Part shown: piece after piece, positions 12,748 through 21,141 of the stretch
Position numbering within the stretch: position 1 is the stretch's first letter
How the letters are laid out: each line of letters opens with the position of its first letter
Assembly (NCBI GenBank): GCA_013426805.1
Contig: JACDZG010000080.1
Location: forward strand, 1-34,392
Length of the DNA: 34,392 nucleotides
Direction: 5' to 3'
DNA from: Chromatiaceae bacterium
GTDB lineage: Bacteria; Pseudomonadota; Gammaproteobacteria; Chromatiales; Chromatiaceae
Position numbers and translations under genes: made by a program
Notes under the pieces: generated by a model
Database searches by the model: none
What the model was told of the DNA's origin: nothing
The model's input: only the letters and a program-made list of their open reading frames with translations

Positions 12748-13431
12748 TCAACATGGCGTCATCCAGCCGAAACCATGACTGACCGCGTGGCCAAGCGAGA
12801 AGCCGTCCGGCAGTATGGCATTGGTGACGATCTCGCCGGTCAGGCCCAGGAGTTTCTCCCCTTTATAGTGGCAGGGCTGGCTTTGGAGGTGGGCGAATGT
12901 GGCGTACAGCCGCTCGGGGAAGGTGACATCCAGGCCGCGGAGCGCGGTCAGCATATTCGATACCAGCAGACGATTGCGTTCGTGACGTTGCTGTGCGTCG
13001 TCGAGCGTCTGGTAACGCCGGAAGTTGTCCTGATTGAACAACAAGACCGGGGTTTCCAGGCGGTAATAGGCCAGCCGCTCACCGACGGCGAAACGGGCCT
13101 GAGTGAGCGTCAAGGCCGCGTCATCGGCGGCGACCGGGTCCGCGCCGAGCAGCAGGTCGAGATCCAGCCAGGGCAGTGCCAGCAGCCGACTGGCCGCATC
13201 ACCCCAACCGATGACCAGTCCTTTGCCGTCACGCCAGCGGTACTGCACCTGCGGATAACGGTACAGCGACTTGCCGGTGTTGAGGTCATGCTGATGAAAG
13301 AGGTCGTCGTCGCGAAACGCGTTCCCCAGCGCGCCGCGCAGTTGCTTGGTGCGCATCTCGGCGCCGCCCGCGAGTTCGCGGTTCCAGCGCAGTGCGACCT
13401 GGGCGAAGGGGATGGTGGCTAGAGGATGCAT
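12748..13431 (-). CDS. cas6: Cas6 crRNA-processing endoribonuclease (Cas6b-like)
   Basis: This 227-residue RAMP-fold protein is expected to cut the long array transcript within each repeat, leaving the 8-nt AUUGAAAC handle. The N-terminal half has the RTKQLRGALGNAF and LFHQHD segments followed by YRYPQVQYRW, typical of the Cas6 family found in type I-B-like loci. The C-terminus carries a glycine-rich stretch, GHAVSHGFGWM, in the position of the RAMP glycine-rich loop. It starts 13 bp inside the end of cas3, so it is the last gene of the cas8b-cas7-cas5-cas3-cas6 operon. It is the only cas6 in the window, so the adjacent III-B complex, which lacks its own, probably depends on it. Confidence 0.85.
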   Translation of the reverse strand: MHPLATIPFAQVALRWNRELAGGAEMRTKQLRGALGNAFRDDDLFHQHDLNTGKSLYRYPQVQYRWRDGKGLVIGWGDAASRLLALPWLDLDLLLGADPVAADDAALTLTQARFAVGERLAYYRLETPVLLFNQDNFRRYQTLDDAQQRHERNRLLVSNMLTALRGLDVTFPERLYATFAHLQSQPCHYKGEKLLGLTGEIVTNAILPDGFSLGHAVSHGFGWMTPC

Positions 13432-15818
13432 GTGGCTTGTTCTCCCGGCAGGCCGATGAAGCCCGCGGCGCGGTCATAGGTGTCGGGACCGGCAGCGAGC
13501 CGGTTTACTTCGTGGCGGTCCAGGCCGGCCGCGGCTTGGGCCTGGATTTGAATCACCCGCTCATAAAAAGCGCGTTTGATCGGCCGGAAGTGGCGGTCTT
13601 GCTCTGCCGGGGTGAGCGTCGGATCATCGCGCACGGCGCGATAAGCCGCCCAGAGGGTCGCGTCCGCCGGGGTGCGGGCCACGAACAGCGAGACGGTCGG
13701 CCGTTCCTCGATCAATTTGAAGTCCCGTTCAACGCCCGTCAGATCGCCCCGCGCCAGTTGTTCATCGACGCGTTGCTGATCCTGACGGGCGCGGCAGCCG
13801 CGGAAATAGTTCAGGCTCAGGTCCAGGAAGGCGGATTCGTCCCAGGTGTCGGCGGTGCCCAGGGTGGCGACCGTGACCTCGATGAGTGCGCTGTCGTAGA
13901 CGCGCCGCCACTGGGTTTCGCCGGCGGTGCCGTCCGGTTTGTTGGCCTGGAGCTGCCATAGATGCACCTCGCCGGGTGCCGTGCCGTTTTCACCGTGTCG
14001 GTTGCAGCGTCCGGCGGCCTGGATGATGGAGTCGAGCGGCGCCAGGTCGCGGTGCACGATCGGGAAGCTGAAGTCCACCCCGGCCTCAACCAGTTGCGTG
14101 GTGACGGCGATGACGGGTTGGCCTTGGCGCAGCAGACGCTGAATCAGCCGGATGCGCGCGCGGCGGTCGAGTGGGGTGAGGTCGGTGGAGAGGGCGACCA
14201 GCGGGCGATCCGGAACGGCTGTGCGCAAGGCATCGAACAGGCTGCGCACGGCGCGCCGCCGGTTGAGGATGATGAGCACGGCGCGCGGTTGCCGGGTCAA
14301 CTCGACGGTCAGGCGGGCGGCGAAGGTCTCCAGATCCAGCGGTTCGCGGTGGTGCATGCACAGCCGGGTGCGGGTCATGGCGCGGAAGTGCGTGTCATGG
14401 TCGGGCAGGAGTTCCACGGCATCGCCCGGCTGAAAGATCAGCGGCCGGGTCGCGGTCAGCAGCACAAAGCGGGTGCCCAGGGTGCGGGCGGCGGCGATGA
14501 ATATCTGGCGCAAGGCTTCCCAGTAGCGCAGCGGCAGGGCCTGCACCTCGTCGAGCAGCACCAGCGCCCCGCTCAGTTGCCCGGCGCGTTTGAGATTGGC
14601 GTTACGGGGGCTGAGCAGGGAGTGCAGGAGTTGATGGAAGGTGGTCACCACCAGCTCGCTCTGCCAGGTCTCGGTGAGCAACTGGCCGGCGCCGTCGGCC
14701 TGGTATTCGGCGTCTTCGGTACGGAACAGGCTGTCGGTCAGGTGATGATGTTTGAGCAGCAGGTCTTCACGGTCGGTCAACTGGTTGCTGTGCAGTACGG
14801 CGCGAAACACCGCATGGTTCTGGTCGATGACCGAGGTGAAGGGCAGACAATAGATGATGCGCGGGGCACTGCCGTGGCGTTGGTCGAGCTGGTCTCGCAC
14901 TTGCAACGCGGCATGGAGGACCGTCAAGGTCTTGCCGGCCCCGGTGGGCGCGGTGAGGGTCAGGAGCGGAGCATTGAGGTGTTCGAGCCAGGTCCGGGTC
15001 ACGGTGTCGGCGATCTGTTCGCGCCGCTGGTCGATGGCTGAACCGGCGCCGCGCCGGTGAGGCTGATCGCCATGTTGACCCCACAGCCGCTGTTTGTGCA
15101 CGGTGACCGCTGCCGCGGGCAGCGTTTGCCGGATGATTTGCCCGCCTTGCAGGGCCGCGTCGGTCTTGTCCACCGCGAGTAAGGCGCCGAAGCCCGCCAG
15201 CATGGCAAGCGCGTCATCGACCGGACCGAAGGCGTTGCGCAATTTCGAGCCGAGCGTTTGGCGGTCGCGCAGACGCGCGTCGATGGTCTCGACGGTGAGG
15301 GGTGCGGGGGCGGCCGACAGTCCCTGGTGCGGATGGCGTTCGGCGATCGTTGCCAGCCACTGGTGGATGCCCGCCAGGTCCATGGCAGCGAGTTGCGTCC
15401 GCAACGGGCAGTCCGGGTCGTGGAATTCCAGGCGCATCAGCTCCAGGAGCTGCGGCCACTCTTGAAAGTTCAGCGCGCCGTGATGGCGACGGACCGCGAT
15501 AAAGGCGGACAGCCGCTGCCACAGTGGCCAGCCGAGTTCGGCGGTGTACCACCAGACCAGGAGTGCGCCGGTTTCGGCGTGATGACTGAGCACGGAACGC
15601 TTGCCGCCCCGTAACAGATAGTCCTGAAACCAGGGCGTGGCCTTGCCGAGATCGTGAAAGAGTCCGGCCACCAGGGCGATGGCCCGGATCTCGGGGCGCG
15701 CCGTCGGCGCGATGCCGGCCGCCGCCCGTTGCGCGACCCGCTCCAGGTGGGCCGGCAAGGGGTCGTCGGGATGGGCGAAGGTCTCAGAGAAAAGCGATGT
15801 GCTCGGGACCGATGGCAT
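13419..15818 (-). CDS. cas3: Cas3 HD nuclease-helicase
   Basis: This 799-residue protein fuses the HD nuclease to the SF2 helicase. Cas3 is recruited by target-bound Cascade, and nicks and unwinds the DNA. The HD motif is at H55-D56 (FHDLGKATPWF), with further histidines in LSHHAETGALL near residue 80. Helicase motifs follow in order: Walker A TAPTGAGKT near 290, the DEVQ box (LLDEVQALP) near 423, TAT in LLTATRPL near 454, and motif VI QAAGRCNRHG near 603. All look intact. Its start lies 35 bp inside cas5 and its end overlaps cas6, showing tight coupling. The fused HD-helicase with a Cas5h/Csh-type neighbourhood supports subtype I-B. Confidence 0.96.
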   Translation of the reverse strand: MPSVPSTSLFSETFAHPDDPLPAHLERVAQRAAAGIAPTARPEIRAIALVAGLFHDLGKATPWFQDYLLRGGKRSVLSHHAETGALLVWWYTAELGWPLWQRLSAFIAVRRHHGALNFQEWPQLLELMRLEFHDPDCPLRTQLAAMDLAGIHQWLATIAERHPHQGLSAAPAPLTVETIDARLRDRQTLGSKLRNAFGPVDDALAMLAGFGALLAVDKTDAALQGGQIIRQTLPAAAVTVHKQRLWGQHGDQPHRRGAGSAIDQRREQIADTVTRTWLEHLNAPLLTLTAPTGAGKTLTVLHAALQVRDQLDQRHGSAPRIIYCLPFTSVIDQNHAVFRAVLHSNQLTDREDLLLKHHHLTDSLFRTEDAEYQADGAGQLLTETWQSELVVTTFHQLLHSLLSPRNANLKRAGQLSGALVLLDEVQALPLRYWEALRQIFIAAARTLGTRFVLLTATRPLIFQPGDAVELLPDHDTHFRAMTRTRLCMHHREPLDLETFAARLTVELTRQPRAVLIILNRRRAVRSLFDALRTAVPDRPLVALSTDLTPLDRRARIRLIQRLLRQGQPVIAVTTQLVEAGVDFSFPIVHRDLAPLDSIIQAAGRCNRHGENGTAPGEVHLWQLQANKPDGTAGETQWRRVYDSALIEVTVATLGTADTWDESAFLDLSLNYFRGCRARQDQQRVDEQLARGDLTGVERDFKLIEERPTVSLFVARTPADATLWAAYRAVRDDPTLTPAEQDRHFRPIKRAFYERVIQIQAQAAAGLDRHEVNRLAAGPDTYDRAAGFIGLPGEQATCIL

Positions 15819-16500
15819 GGATGACTCCGGCTGCGCCCTGGCCGCGGAGCGGTTGCCCGTCTTCGGCCAGGACGATTTCCTGATAGCGCTGTACGACCCG
15901 CATGCCGTCCATCACGACGGGGATGCGCAGACGGTGATAGCGGCGGTTGTCTTCATAGTGCACCTGCAGATCGGCGCATAGCGGAACCGCCGTGGCCGCG
16001 TGCCAGTCGCCGTCCGGCAGGACCTGCGCCGGCCATTCGCCGACCCAGGTCACATCGGCCAGACAGGGCGCCAATCCGAGCGCGACCGTGTAGGCGGTGC
16101 GGCCGGCGCGCAGCCGCAGGGCCAGCTCGTCGGCCACCGGGTCGGCCAGCCCGGCGACGTAGATCCGAAAGCGCGGGTTGCGCAGGAATTCGAACGGGAC
16201 CTGGGTATGGGTGTTTTGCCCGGCGCGCGGTCGAAAAAAGCCGTCGGTGCCGTCCTTGGTCTGCAACAGATTGAGCGCCGCCCGGAAGACCCGCAGCGGC
16301 GCGCGCAGCCCGACGCCGATGCGCACCCGGTCCCAGCCGAGCTGTTGGTGATAGGTGTCTTTGCCGTAGCCGAGGATCGCGCCGAGCATTCCCAAGACCG
16401 CCGGCGGCGGCGGCAGTGGGTAGCTCACCGGGCTCATCGGCGAATAGGGCTTCTTGAACTGCCCGTACTCGCCGGCGATGTCGAAGACCAGGGTGCGCAT
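15784..16500 (-). CDS. cas5: Cas5 (Cas5h/I-B type) Cascade subunit
   Basis: This is the RAMP protein that caps the crRNA 5' handle in type I-B Cascade. I chose the ATG at 16500 (238 residues, MRTLVFDIAGEYGQF), two bases after the cas7 stop, since the family pattern LVFDI-G-F-KPY begins exactly there. A longer frame to 16587 would overlap cas7 by 85 bp and has no family resemblance. The SYPLPPPPAVLGMLGAILG segment near residue 30-50 is the hallmark of Cas5 proteins of the Cas5h group. The protein is typical in length and shows no truncation. Its end overlaps the cas3 start by 35 bp. Confidence 0.93.
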   Translation of the reverse strand: MRTLVFDIAGEYGQFKKPYSPMSPVSYPLPPPPAVLGMLGAILGYGKDTYHQQLGWDRVRIGVGLRAPLRVFRAALNLLQTKDGTDGFFRPRAGQNTHTQVPFEFLRNPRFRIYVAGLADPVADELALRLRAGRTAYTVALGLAPCLADVTWVGEWPAQVLPDGDWHAATAVPLCADLQVHYEDNRRYHRLRIPVVMDGMRVVQRYQEIVLAEDGQPLRGQGAAGVIHAIGPEHIAFL

Positions 16501-16502
16501 GG

Positions 16503-17489
16503 CTAGAAGTCCAGTTTGGCAACGGCCAGCCGCGCCGACCCGGCCAGTTCGGCGAACAACCCGGTGTGGTCGCCGGCCTGACAGCACAGGCGCGGGTCCT
16601 GCATCACGCGCAGGCCGGTCAGGGTCGGGCAGTCGCGCCAGGCCGCGAGCAGTTCGCCGACGTCCAGGCGAAAATCGCGGGTGGAGCGCAGGGCGGTGTC
16701 ATCGACGGTCTGGTTGGCCAGACTGACGCGGCGGGGCAGGGCGCCCAGGCGGTAGCCGGGGCGATACTGGGCGGCGATCAGCAGCAGCGGATCGTGGCCG
16801 AGCTTGGAGTGGGTGTTGAGTGCGGCGGTGCCGCGCCACAGACCTTGCAGCAGCAGGTCGAGATCGGCCTCGGTGAGTCCGGTGGTCTGGGCGGCGGTCT
16901 CGTTGGCGACCCCATAGGCGGCGATCAGGGCGTAGGGCAGTAGCCAGCGTTCGGCAAAGGATTTCTGGTTGCCCTTGTCGCTGCCGGCGTAGGCGGCGGT
17001 TTGTTGCACCAGGGTCGGGCTGACACGATGCAGCGAGCGGTTGAAGGCCGCGAACTGGACCGGACCGGTCAGTTGCAGTGAGGGTTCATTCTTGCCCAGC
17101 GGCAGCGTGGCGCCGAACAGACGCGCGTCGATGCAGCCGCTGAGGACGGCGGTTTCCAGGGCCTGGCGCTTGGCCTCGCCTTTCTTGCCCTTGGCGGCCT
17201 CGGTGAGGAATTGCTCGGCGCGGTCCTTGCCTTCGGACAGGTAACCGTCGGCTTTGAGGGTGTCGCGGATCAGGATCTCGCGGCCGGCCGCCAGGCGCTT
17301 TGCGACATCCGGTTCCAGGCTCAGGAGGTAATCACGTACGGTGCGCTTGATGCGCACGTCGCTGATCGTGGCCTCGCCGGTCTCGGGGTCGGTGCGGGGG
17401 CGGTTTTCATCGAGCGGGTCGCCGTTGGGGTTGCAGTCCTTGGCCTCGTAGATGAAAAGAATTTCGTAGGGGTTGGCGATGGCGGTCAT
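16503..17489 (-). CDS. cas7: Cas7 (Csh2-type) Cascade backbone
   Basis: This 328-residue RAMP subunit polymerises along the crRNA spacer to form the backbone of I-B Cascade. The start at 17489 is set by an AGGAG 7 nt upstream and by the family N-terminus ending in the diagnostic CNPNGDPLDENRPR motif (around residues 19-32), shared by Csh2 and Csd2 proteins. The SDVRIKRTVRDYLL helix follows it. Unlike the other Cascade genes it does not overlap its upstream neighbour: 185 bp of repeat-bearing DNA lie between the cas8b stop and this start. It therefore has its own strong ribosome site and perhaps separate control. Confidence 0.95.
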   Translation of the reverse strand: MTAIANPYEILFIYEAKDCNPNGDPLDENRPRTDPETGEATISDVRIKRTVRDYLLSLEPDVAKRLAAGREILIRDTLKADGYLSEGKDRAEQFLTEAAKGKKGEAKRQALETAVLSGCIDARLFGATLPLGKNEPSLQLTGPVQFAAFNRSLHRVSPTLVQQTAAYAGSDKGNQKSFAERWLLPYALIAAYGVANETAAQTTGLTEADLDLLLQGLWRGTAALNTHSKLGHDPLLLIAAQYRPGYRLGALPRRVSLANQTVDDTALRSTRDFRLDVGELLAAWRDCPTLTGLRVMQDPRLCCQAGDHTGLFAELAGSARLAVAKLDF

Positions 17490-17537
17490 GGGTGTTCTCC
17501 TGAAAAGTCCTGTGCGTTGCGGCGGTCGAGAGTCCTG

Positions 17538-17556
17538 GGGTCCGCCGGGCGGACCC
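17538..17556. repeat. REP-like palindrome between cas8b and cas7
   Basis: GGGTCCGCC, G, GGCGGACCC form a nearly perfect 19-bp palindrome, a variant of the GGTCCGC family. It falls in the leader of cas7 on the minus strand, about 50 bp ahead of its start codon. Confidence 0.65.
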
Positions 17557-17589
17557 AAGCCCGCGTGGTGAGCGCGGGGGCTGGGGTGA

Positions 17590-17652
17590 TAGAGCGTTCG
17601 TACCTGATATCCAAACAGACCTTCGTGTAGGGGCGGGTTTGAAACCCGCCCC
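17590..17652. repeat. 63-bp dispersed repeat, copy 1
   Basis: This block begins TAGAGCGTTCG and ends in the palindrome GGGGCGGGTTTGAAACCCGC followed by CCC. It matches 34255-34317 at about 60 of 63 positions by eye. It lies in the cas8b-cas7 gap, where on RNA it would fold into a strong GC stem. It may act as an attenuator or stability element within the Cascade operon. Confidence 0.8.
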
Positions 17653-17674
17653 GACCTACGGTGTGGCCGAGTGG

Positions 17675-18103
17675 TCAGCCCGGCGCTGGTGCGTCGGGTT
17701 CGGTGGCGGTTTTGTCGAGCTGGACGATGCGGTAGGCCAGGCTGTAACCGATGGTAAAGGCGAAGGTGGCTTCTTCATCGCTGATGGCCCAGTGCTCGCC
17801 GCAGGAGACCCAGGCGTTGGCCAGGTCGGGGTCCAGCCCGGTGATGACGTAGCCGAGCTTGCCGTATTGGGCCAGCTTGCCGTGACCTTCGCGATAGAGC
17901 CGCTGCAACTGCTGACGCGTCAGCAGGCGGCCGATGAACTTCTTGGTGAACGGATCGGCGCCGCGTTCCTGTCGCTGGACCGAAGCGACCTGCGAGGCAT
18001 AGCACCCGGTCAGGAACGCAACGATCAACTCCGGGTTACGAAAGAAATCGGCATGTTCCTGGGTATAGCGTCCATAGGGGCTGTTGGGAATCGTCGCGGA
18101 CAT
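17675..18103 (-). CDS. Candidate internally translated small subunit (Cas11b)
   Basis: Within cas8b, the codon for Met452 (ATG at 18103) is preceded by GGAG with a 9-nt spacing. Translation from it would yield 142 residues of mostly helical sequence (MSATIPNSPYGRYTQEHADF onward), about the size of a Cas11 small subunit. Type I-B, I-C and I-D systems are known to produce Cas11 from an internal start in the large-subunit gene, and the window has no stand-alone cas11. The start position is my inference. Confidence 0.45.
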   Translation of the reverse strand: MSATIPNSPYGRYTQEHADFFRNPELIVAFLTGCYASQVASVQRQERGADPFTKKFIGRLLTRQQLQRLYREGHGKLAQYGKLGYVITGLDPDLANAWVSCGEHWAISDEEATFAFTIGYSLAYRIVQLDKTATEPDAPAPG

Positions 18104-19456
18104 GGCGGGATGCTCCATCACGGGTTCGGGAAGGATGAGTCCGGTCTGTTGGGCATAGCGATACAGGCCCCAGGCCTGGCGCGTCATCCAGTGCAGAAAC
18201 TCGGGGTTACGTTTGCCGGTGCCGAGCAGTTTGGCGACCAGGCAGTGCAGAAAATGGTTCGTGTCGACTGGCTGTCCGGCAAACAGGGCCGTCAACCAGC
18301 CGCGCAGGGTCTCCTCGCTGGGTTTCTCCGCGGCGCTGGAGAAGTTTTTGAACGTCTGCGCGTTGATCACGACGGGTTTGCTTTCGGTCTTGGTTTCGGC
18401 CGTCAGATCAGCCGCCGCGGCGATGGTCTTGGCTGCCGCAAGCAGTGCGTGCAGACGACTGGGGAGCAGTTGTTGGACTTCGGCCTGAATCTTCCAGGAC
18501 GCCTTCACTTTCTTAAAAAAGATCAGCGCCAAGGCCAGTTGATCGCCAATACCGGCGAATTCTTGGGTCAGGGCCAGTTCGCCGGCGAGCAGATCACTAA
18601 CCTTACCTAATTGATAGCGGTCTGGCTGTTGTACCAGGCGATGGCGTATTTGCTCTCGCACCTCGGAATGGTTGCTGTAGGGGAAAATGAGATAGCTCTG
18701 CCCTGCCATGCTGCTGGATAAGTTTGCCTCGGCAAAGGTGATGGCCTGGGAGACAGCAAGAGAGCAATTTTCGCACACCGGAAAATTGCGATGTGCCTTT
18801 TCTTCTTGAAATCCACCGGCAATGCTGCCGCGATTATTGAGGTTATAGCAGGCAAGCACTGAATAATTGCCGTAGACCTTAACTCCGTTCTGCCCACATA
18901 CTGCACAACTTCCTTTGGTGCGTTCAGTTCGTTTACCCCCTTTGCTGGCAAAGCTCTTCAGTACGCGTTCCAGCATGAAGGCTTGTATCTCCGGCCATGC
19001 ATAGACTGGCGCCATCTGATCATTCGCCCAATAGAGGTAACCGAAGTGATCTTTATCGTCTATACCAGCTTCTCTCTTCTTCTCTTCGATTTCGGCTAGG
19101 ATCGTAGCTTGATTGAGAATAAAGCAGGCAAAGCTATCGGTCAACCATTGCCGTTTATCGGCGGGCAATGCGGAGTATTTGGAAAAATCCTCAACCCCTT
19201 TTCCAAGTCGCTTGGCGGTTTTCTTCGGCGCTTTGCCCAATGTGCAGCAGGGCGTGAAGTCGGTGCCGTTGGGCGGCCCCGAGCGGTAGACGACCGACTG
19301 GTTCCCCATGAAGGTCTTGACCCCGCGCCACTCGCCGGCGGGACCAAAGCACAGCGCCAGTCCACGGTCACAATTGCCGGGCATGCCTTCGTTGAGGCGT
19401 TCCCAGGCCGGCCGCTCGGCCAGACACTGGCTCAATTCGTAGAGACGTTGAAACAT
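17675..19456 (-). CDS. cas8b: Cas8b/Csh1 Cascade large subunit
   Basis: This 593-residue protein fits the Cas8b/Csh1 (TM1802-like) family, the large subunit that recognises PAM and recruits Cas3 in type I-B Cascade. A zinc-ribbon-like pair is visible: CAVC near residues 184-187 and CENC near 227-230, separated by a stretch with CYNLNNRGSI. This two-CxxC layout is characteristic of Csh1. The start has a GGAGG about 10 nt upstream. The C-terminal 140 residues are helical and match the small-subunit-like domain; no separate small-subunit gene exists here, and a candidate internal start is annotated separately. It is the first gene of the I-B operon and is preceded by a REP cluster that separates it from csx16. 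Confidence 0.88.
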   Translation of the reverse strand: MFQRLYELSQCLAERPAWERLNEGMPGNCDRGLALCFGPAGEWRGVKTFMGNQSVVYRSGPPNGTDFTPCCTLGKAPKKTAKRLGKGVEDFSKYSALPADKRQWLTDSFACFILNQATILAEIEEKKREAGIDDKDHFGYLYWANDQMAPVYAWPEIQAFMLERVLKSFASKGGKRTERTKGSCAVCGQNGVKVYGNYSVLACYNLNNRGSIAGGFQEEKAHRNFPVCENCSLAVSQAITFAEANLSSSMAGQSYLIFPYSNHSEVREQIRHRLVQQPDRYQLGKVSDLLAGELALTQEFAGIGDQLALALIFFKKVKASWKIQAEVQQLLPSRLHALLAAAKTIAAAADLTAETKTESKPVVINAQTFKNFSSAAEKPSEETLRGWLTALFAGQPVDTNHFLHCLVAKLLGTGKRNPEFLHWMTRQAWGLYRYAQQTGLILPEPVMEHPAMSATIPNSPYGRYTQEHADFFRNPELIVAFLTGCYASQVASVQRQERGADPFTKKFIGRLLTRQQLQRLYREGHGKLAQYGKLGYVITGLDPDLANAWVSCGEHWAISDEEATFAFTIGYSLAYRIVQLDKTATEPDAPAPG

Positions 19457-19515
19457 GTGCTGCGATCCTCCGAAACCATGTCGTCATTCCAACAGAACAG
19501 ATGCGGGTTGTCCTC

Positions 19516-19530
19516 TTTCGCAAGCTTGCG
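19516..19530. repeat. 15-bp palindrome-bearing repeat TTTCGCAAGCTTGCG, copy 1
   Basis: The 12-bp perfect palindrome CGCAAGCTTGCG with a leading TTT lies upstream of cas8b and downstream of csx16. The same 15 bases occur at 28147-28161 and 28787-28801. Confidence 0.8.
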
Positions 19531-19589
19531 ATATCGTCATTCCGAGCCTTGGTCATCAACCCGGCCGCCTCGTGGTCTGCGCGGTCGTT

Positions 19590-19706
19590 GGTCCGCATAG
19601 CGGACCCTACAGGTCGTTGGTCCGCACAGCGGACCCTACAGGTCGTTGGTCTGCACAGCGGACCCTACAGGTCGCGACGTTGCCGTAGGGTCCGCTGTGC
19701 GGACCC
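19590..19706. repeat. Tandem REP cluster between type III-B and type I-B modules
   Basis: Three head-to-tail 29-bp units start at 19590, 19619 and 19648. Each has arms GGTCCGC (third copy GGTCTGC) and GCGGACC followed by CTACAGGTCG. A fourth copy follows in inverted orientation at about 19684-19706. The cluster fills most of the gap between csx16 and cas8b and may end or insulate transcripts of the III-B operon. Confidence 0.85.
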
Positions 19707-19723
19707 GGCGCCTGAATGCCCTG

Positions 19724-20014
19724 CTACATGCGCCGCACCAGATAGCGCTCGATCCGTGCCCCGCAATCGCGCATCTGCTGGGCGCTGAGCTCGCGCCCGC
19801 GCAAGGTGACCGGGAGATCCAGCGACAGGTGCAGATAGTGCGCGCCGCGTTCGCAGACCGCGGCAGCCAGATTGACCGGCAGTGAGCCAATGAGCATGTC
19901 GCCGGGTTCGATGATGGCCGGATCGAGATGGTCGATTACGCGATCGACGGCGATGCCCTCAGCGTCCGCCCACTCGAAAGCACCGGGGTGACGGGAGACG
20001 AAGTAAGTTGTCAT
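19724..20014 (-). CDS. csx16: Csx16, type III accessory protein (probable ring nuclease)
   Basis: This small 96-residue protein has the Csx16 (VVA1548-type) N-terminal signature TYFVSRHPGAFEWADAEGI, a central DMLIGSLPVNLAAAVC segment and LSLDLP. Csx16 is restricted to type III loci. From memory of recent work, it is grouped with proteins that degrade cyclic oligoadenylate and so turn the response off. The start overlaps the cmr6 stop as ATGA, which fixes the start and makes this the last gene of the III-B operon. Its presence fits the intact Cas10 cyclase motif and the CARF effector at the other end of the operon. The family call is strong; the ring-nuclease activity is less certain for this copy. 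Confidence 0.85.
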   Translation of the reverse strand: MTTYFVSRHPGAFEWADAEGIAVDRVIDHLDPAIIEPGDMLIGSLPVNLAAAVCERGAHYLHLSLDLPVTLRGRELSAQQMRDCGARIERYLVRRM

Positions 20015-21141
20015 GGGGTGATTCCTGGTTCGCCTGAATCCGGCGCTGCGCGCAATGCCGCGATCCGCGCCTTGCGTTCCTGCTTCTTCTGACTGTTGCT
20101 CCCGCCAACATAGTTGTAGATCGCCTCGGCCAGGTCTGCCAGATTGGTGCGGGCACTGTCCGGCCAGGCGGATCCGTCTTTCAGCAGTTGGTTGGTCGCG
20201 CCGATCAATGGTCCGCCGGCCTGCTTCGTCCCGCGCTGCTGCTCCGCCGCGAACAGGTTTGCCAAGTCACGCAACTGCTGCTGTTCCGGCGATAGTTTCG
20301 CCCGCTCGATGGCGGCTGCCGCCGTGGCCGCGTTGTGCTTCAGCGCGTCGGTGCCGGCCGGATCCTCGATCATCCGCCCGTAGCCGACGGCGGTCTTGGC
20401 GCCCGCGCCCAGCCAGTCCAGGGCTTGTTTCAAGGCTGAAAAGACGTCGGTTAGCGCAGCGGCATCGTGCGGGCGGCGCGAGGCGATGCCGAACAGCAAC
20501 TGCGCTTGCTTGACCGCCAGAAAGGGTACCGGTACCGGGGCGTGCCAATCGGCGGGAATCCTGTCGGGTTGACGCTGCCAGTCGTCGATCTCGCCGCCCA
20601 GTTCGTACCATTTGCCTTGGTGCGGGGTCATGATGTCGGCGATCAACTCGACAGGTGCGATCGGCAGGGCATCGAAGAACCGGAAGCGGCCGGCCTGGTG
20701 CAGGTCGCCAAACCAGTCGCGCAAGCGTTGGGTCTTGTCCGTGGCTTCGAGCGAGTCGTCCCAGACCTCCACCCAGGCTTTGACCAAGCCTTTGACGCCG
20801 CTGCCGGCCAGATAGGGCACGCCGAGCGTGTGATGCCAGACCAGGCCGTTTTCGACCGGATGCGGCAGACCCAGCCCGGTTGCGAAGTGCCAGTCGGTCT
20901 TGAACACGGCGCCGTGCCCGCCGAACGCGGTGATGAGTGCGAGGTGACGCTGGGCGGCGATCTCCAGTACGCTCTTTTCGCCAACCTTCTTAGCGTTGTC
21001 GTTGATCCAGGAGGATTTCCCGTCTTCTGGAATGGTCCAGTCCGCGTCATAGCGGTTGAAAAAGCGGTCATACCAGAGTCCGCGATGACCGCCGTCCGGC
21101 AGTTCGTCCGGCGCGTCTTGTCGATACAGCGGCAGGTTCAT
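20011..21141 (-). CDS. cmr6: Cmr6, III-B complex subunit
   Basis: This 376-residue RAMP protein sits near the spacer (3') end of the Cmr complex. Visible family features are an N-terminal NRYDADW region, the VPYLAGSGVKGLVKAWVE stretch (around residues 107-124) typical of Cmr6, and the glycine-rich GAGAKTAVGYGRM loop around 250-260. The last 110 residues are helical and charged (ERAKLSPEQQQLRDLANLF and onward), an extension longer than the common Cmr6 core. The gene overlaps cmr5 and csx16 by ATGA at its two ends, which fixes its start and shows translational coupling. Confidence 0.93.
   Translation of the reverse strand: MNLPLYRQDAPDELPDGGHRGLWYDRFFNRYDADWTIPEDGKSSWINDNAKKVGEKSVLEIAAQRHLALITAFGGHGAVFKTDWHFATGLGLPHPVENGLVWHHTLGVPYLAGSGVKGLVKAWVEVWDDSLEATDKTQRLRDWFGDLHQAGRFRFFDALPIAPVELIADIMTPHQGKWYELGGEIDDWQRQPDRIPADWHAPVPVPFLAVKQAQLLFGIASRRPHDAAALTDVFSALKQALDWLGAGAKTAVGYGRMIEDPAGTDALKHNAATAAAAIERAKLSPEQQQLRDLANLFAAEQQRGTKQAGGPLIGATNQLLKDGSAWPDSARTNLADLAEAIYNYVGGSNSQKKQERKARIAALRAAPDSGEPGITP

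Noticed and set aside
13962-15041. 359-codon open frame on plus within cas3
   Set aside because: It is an antisense shadow in GC-rich DNA. The minus-strand cas3 with intact helicase motifs explains the region.
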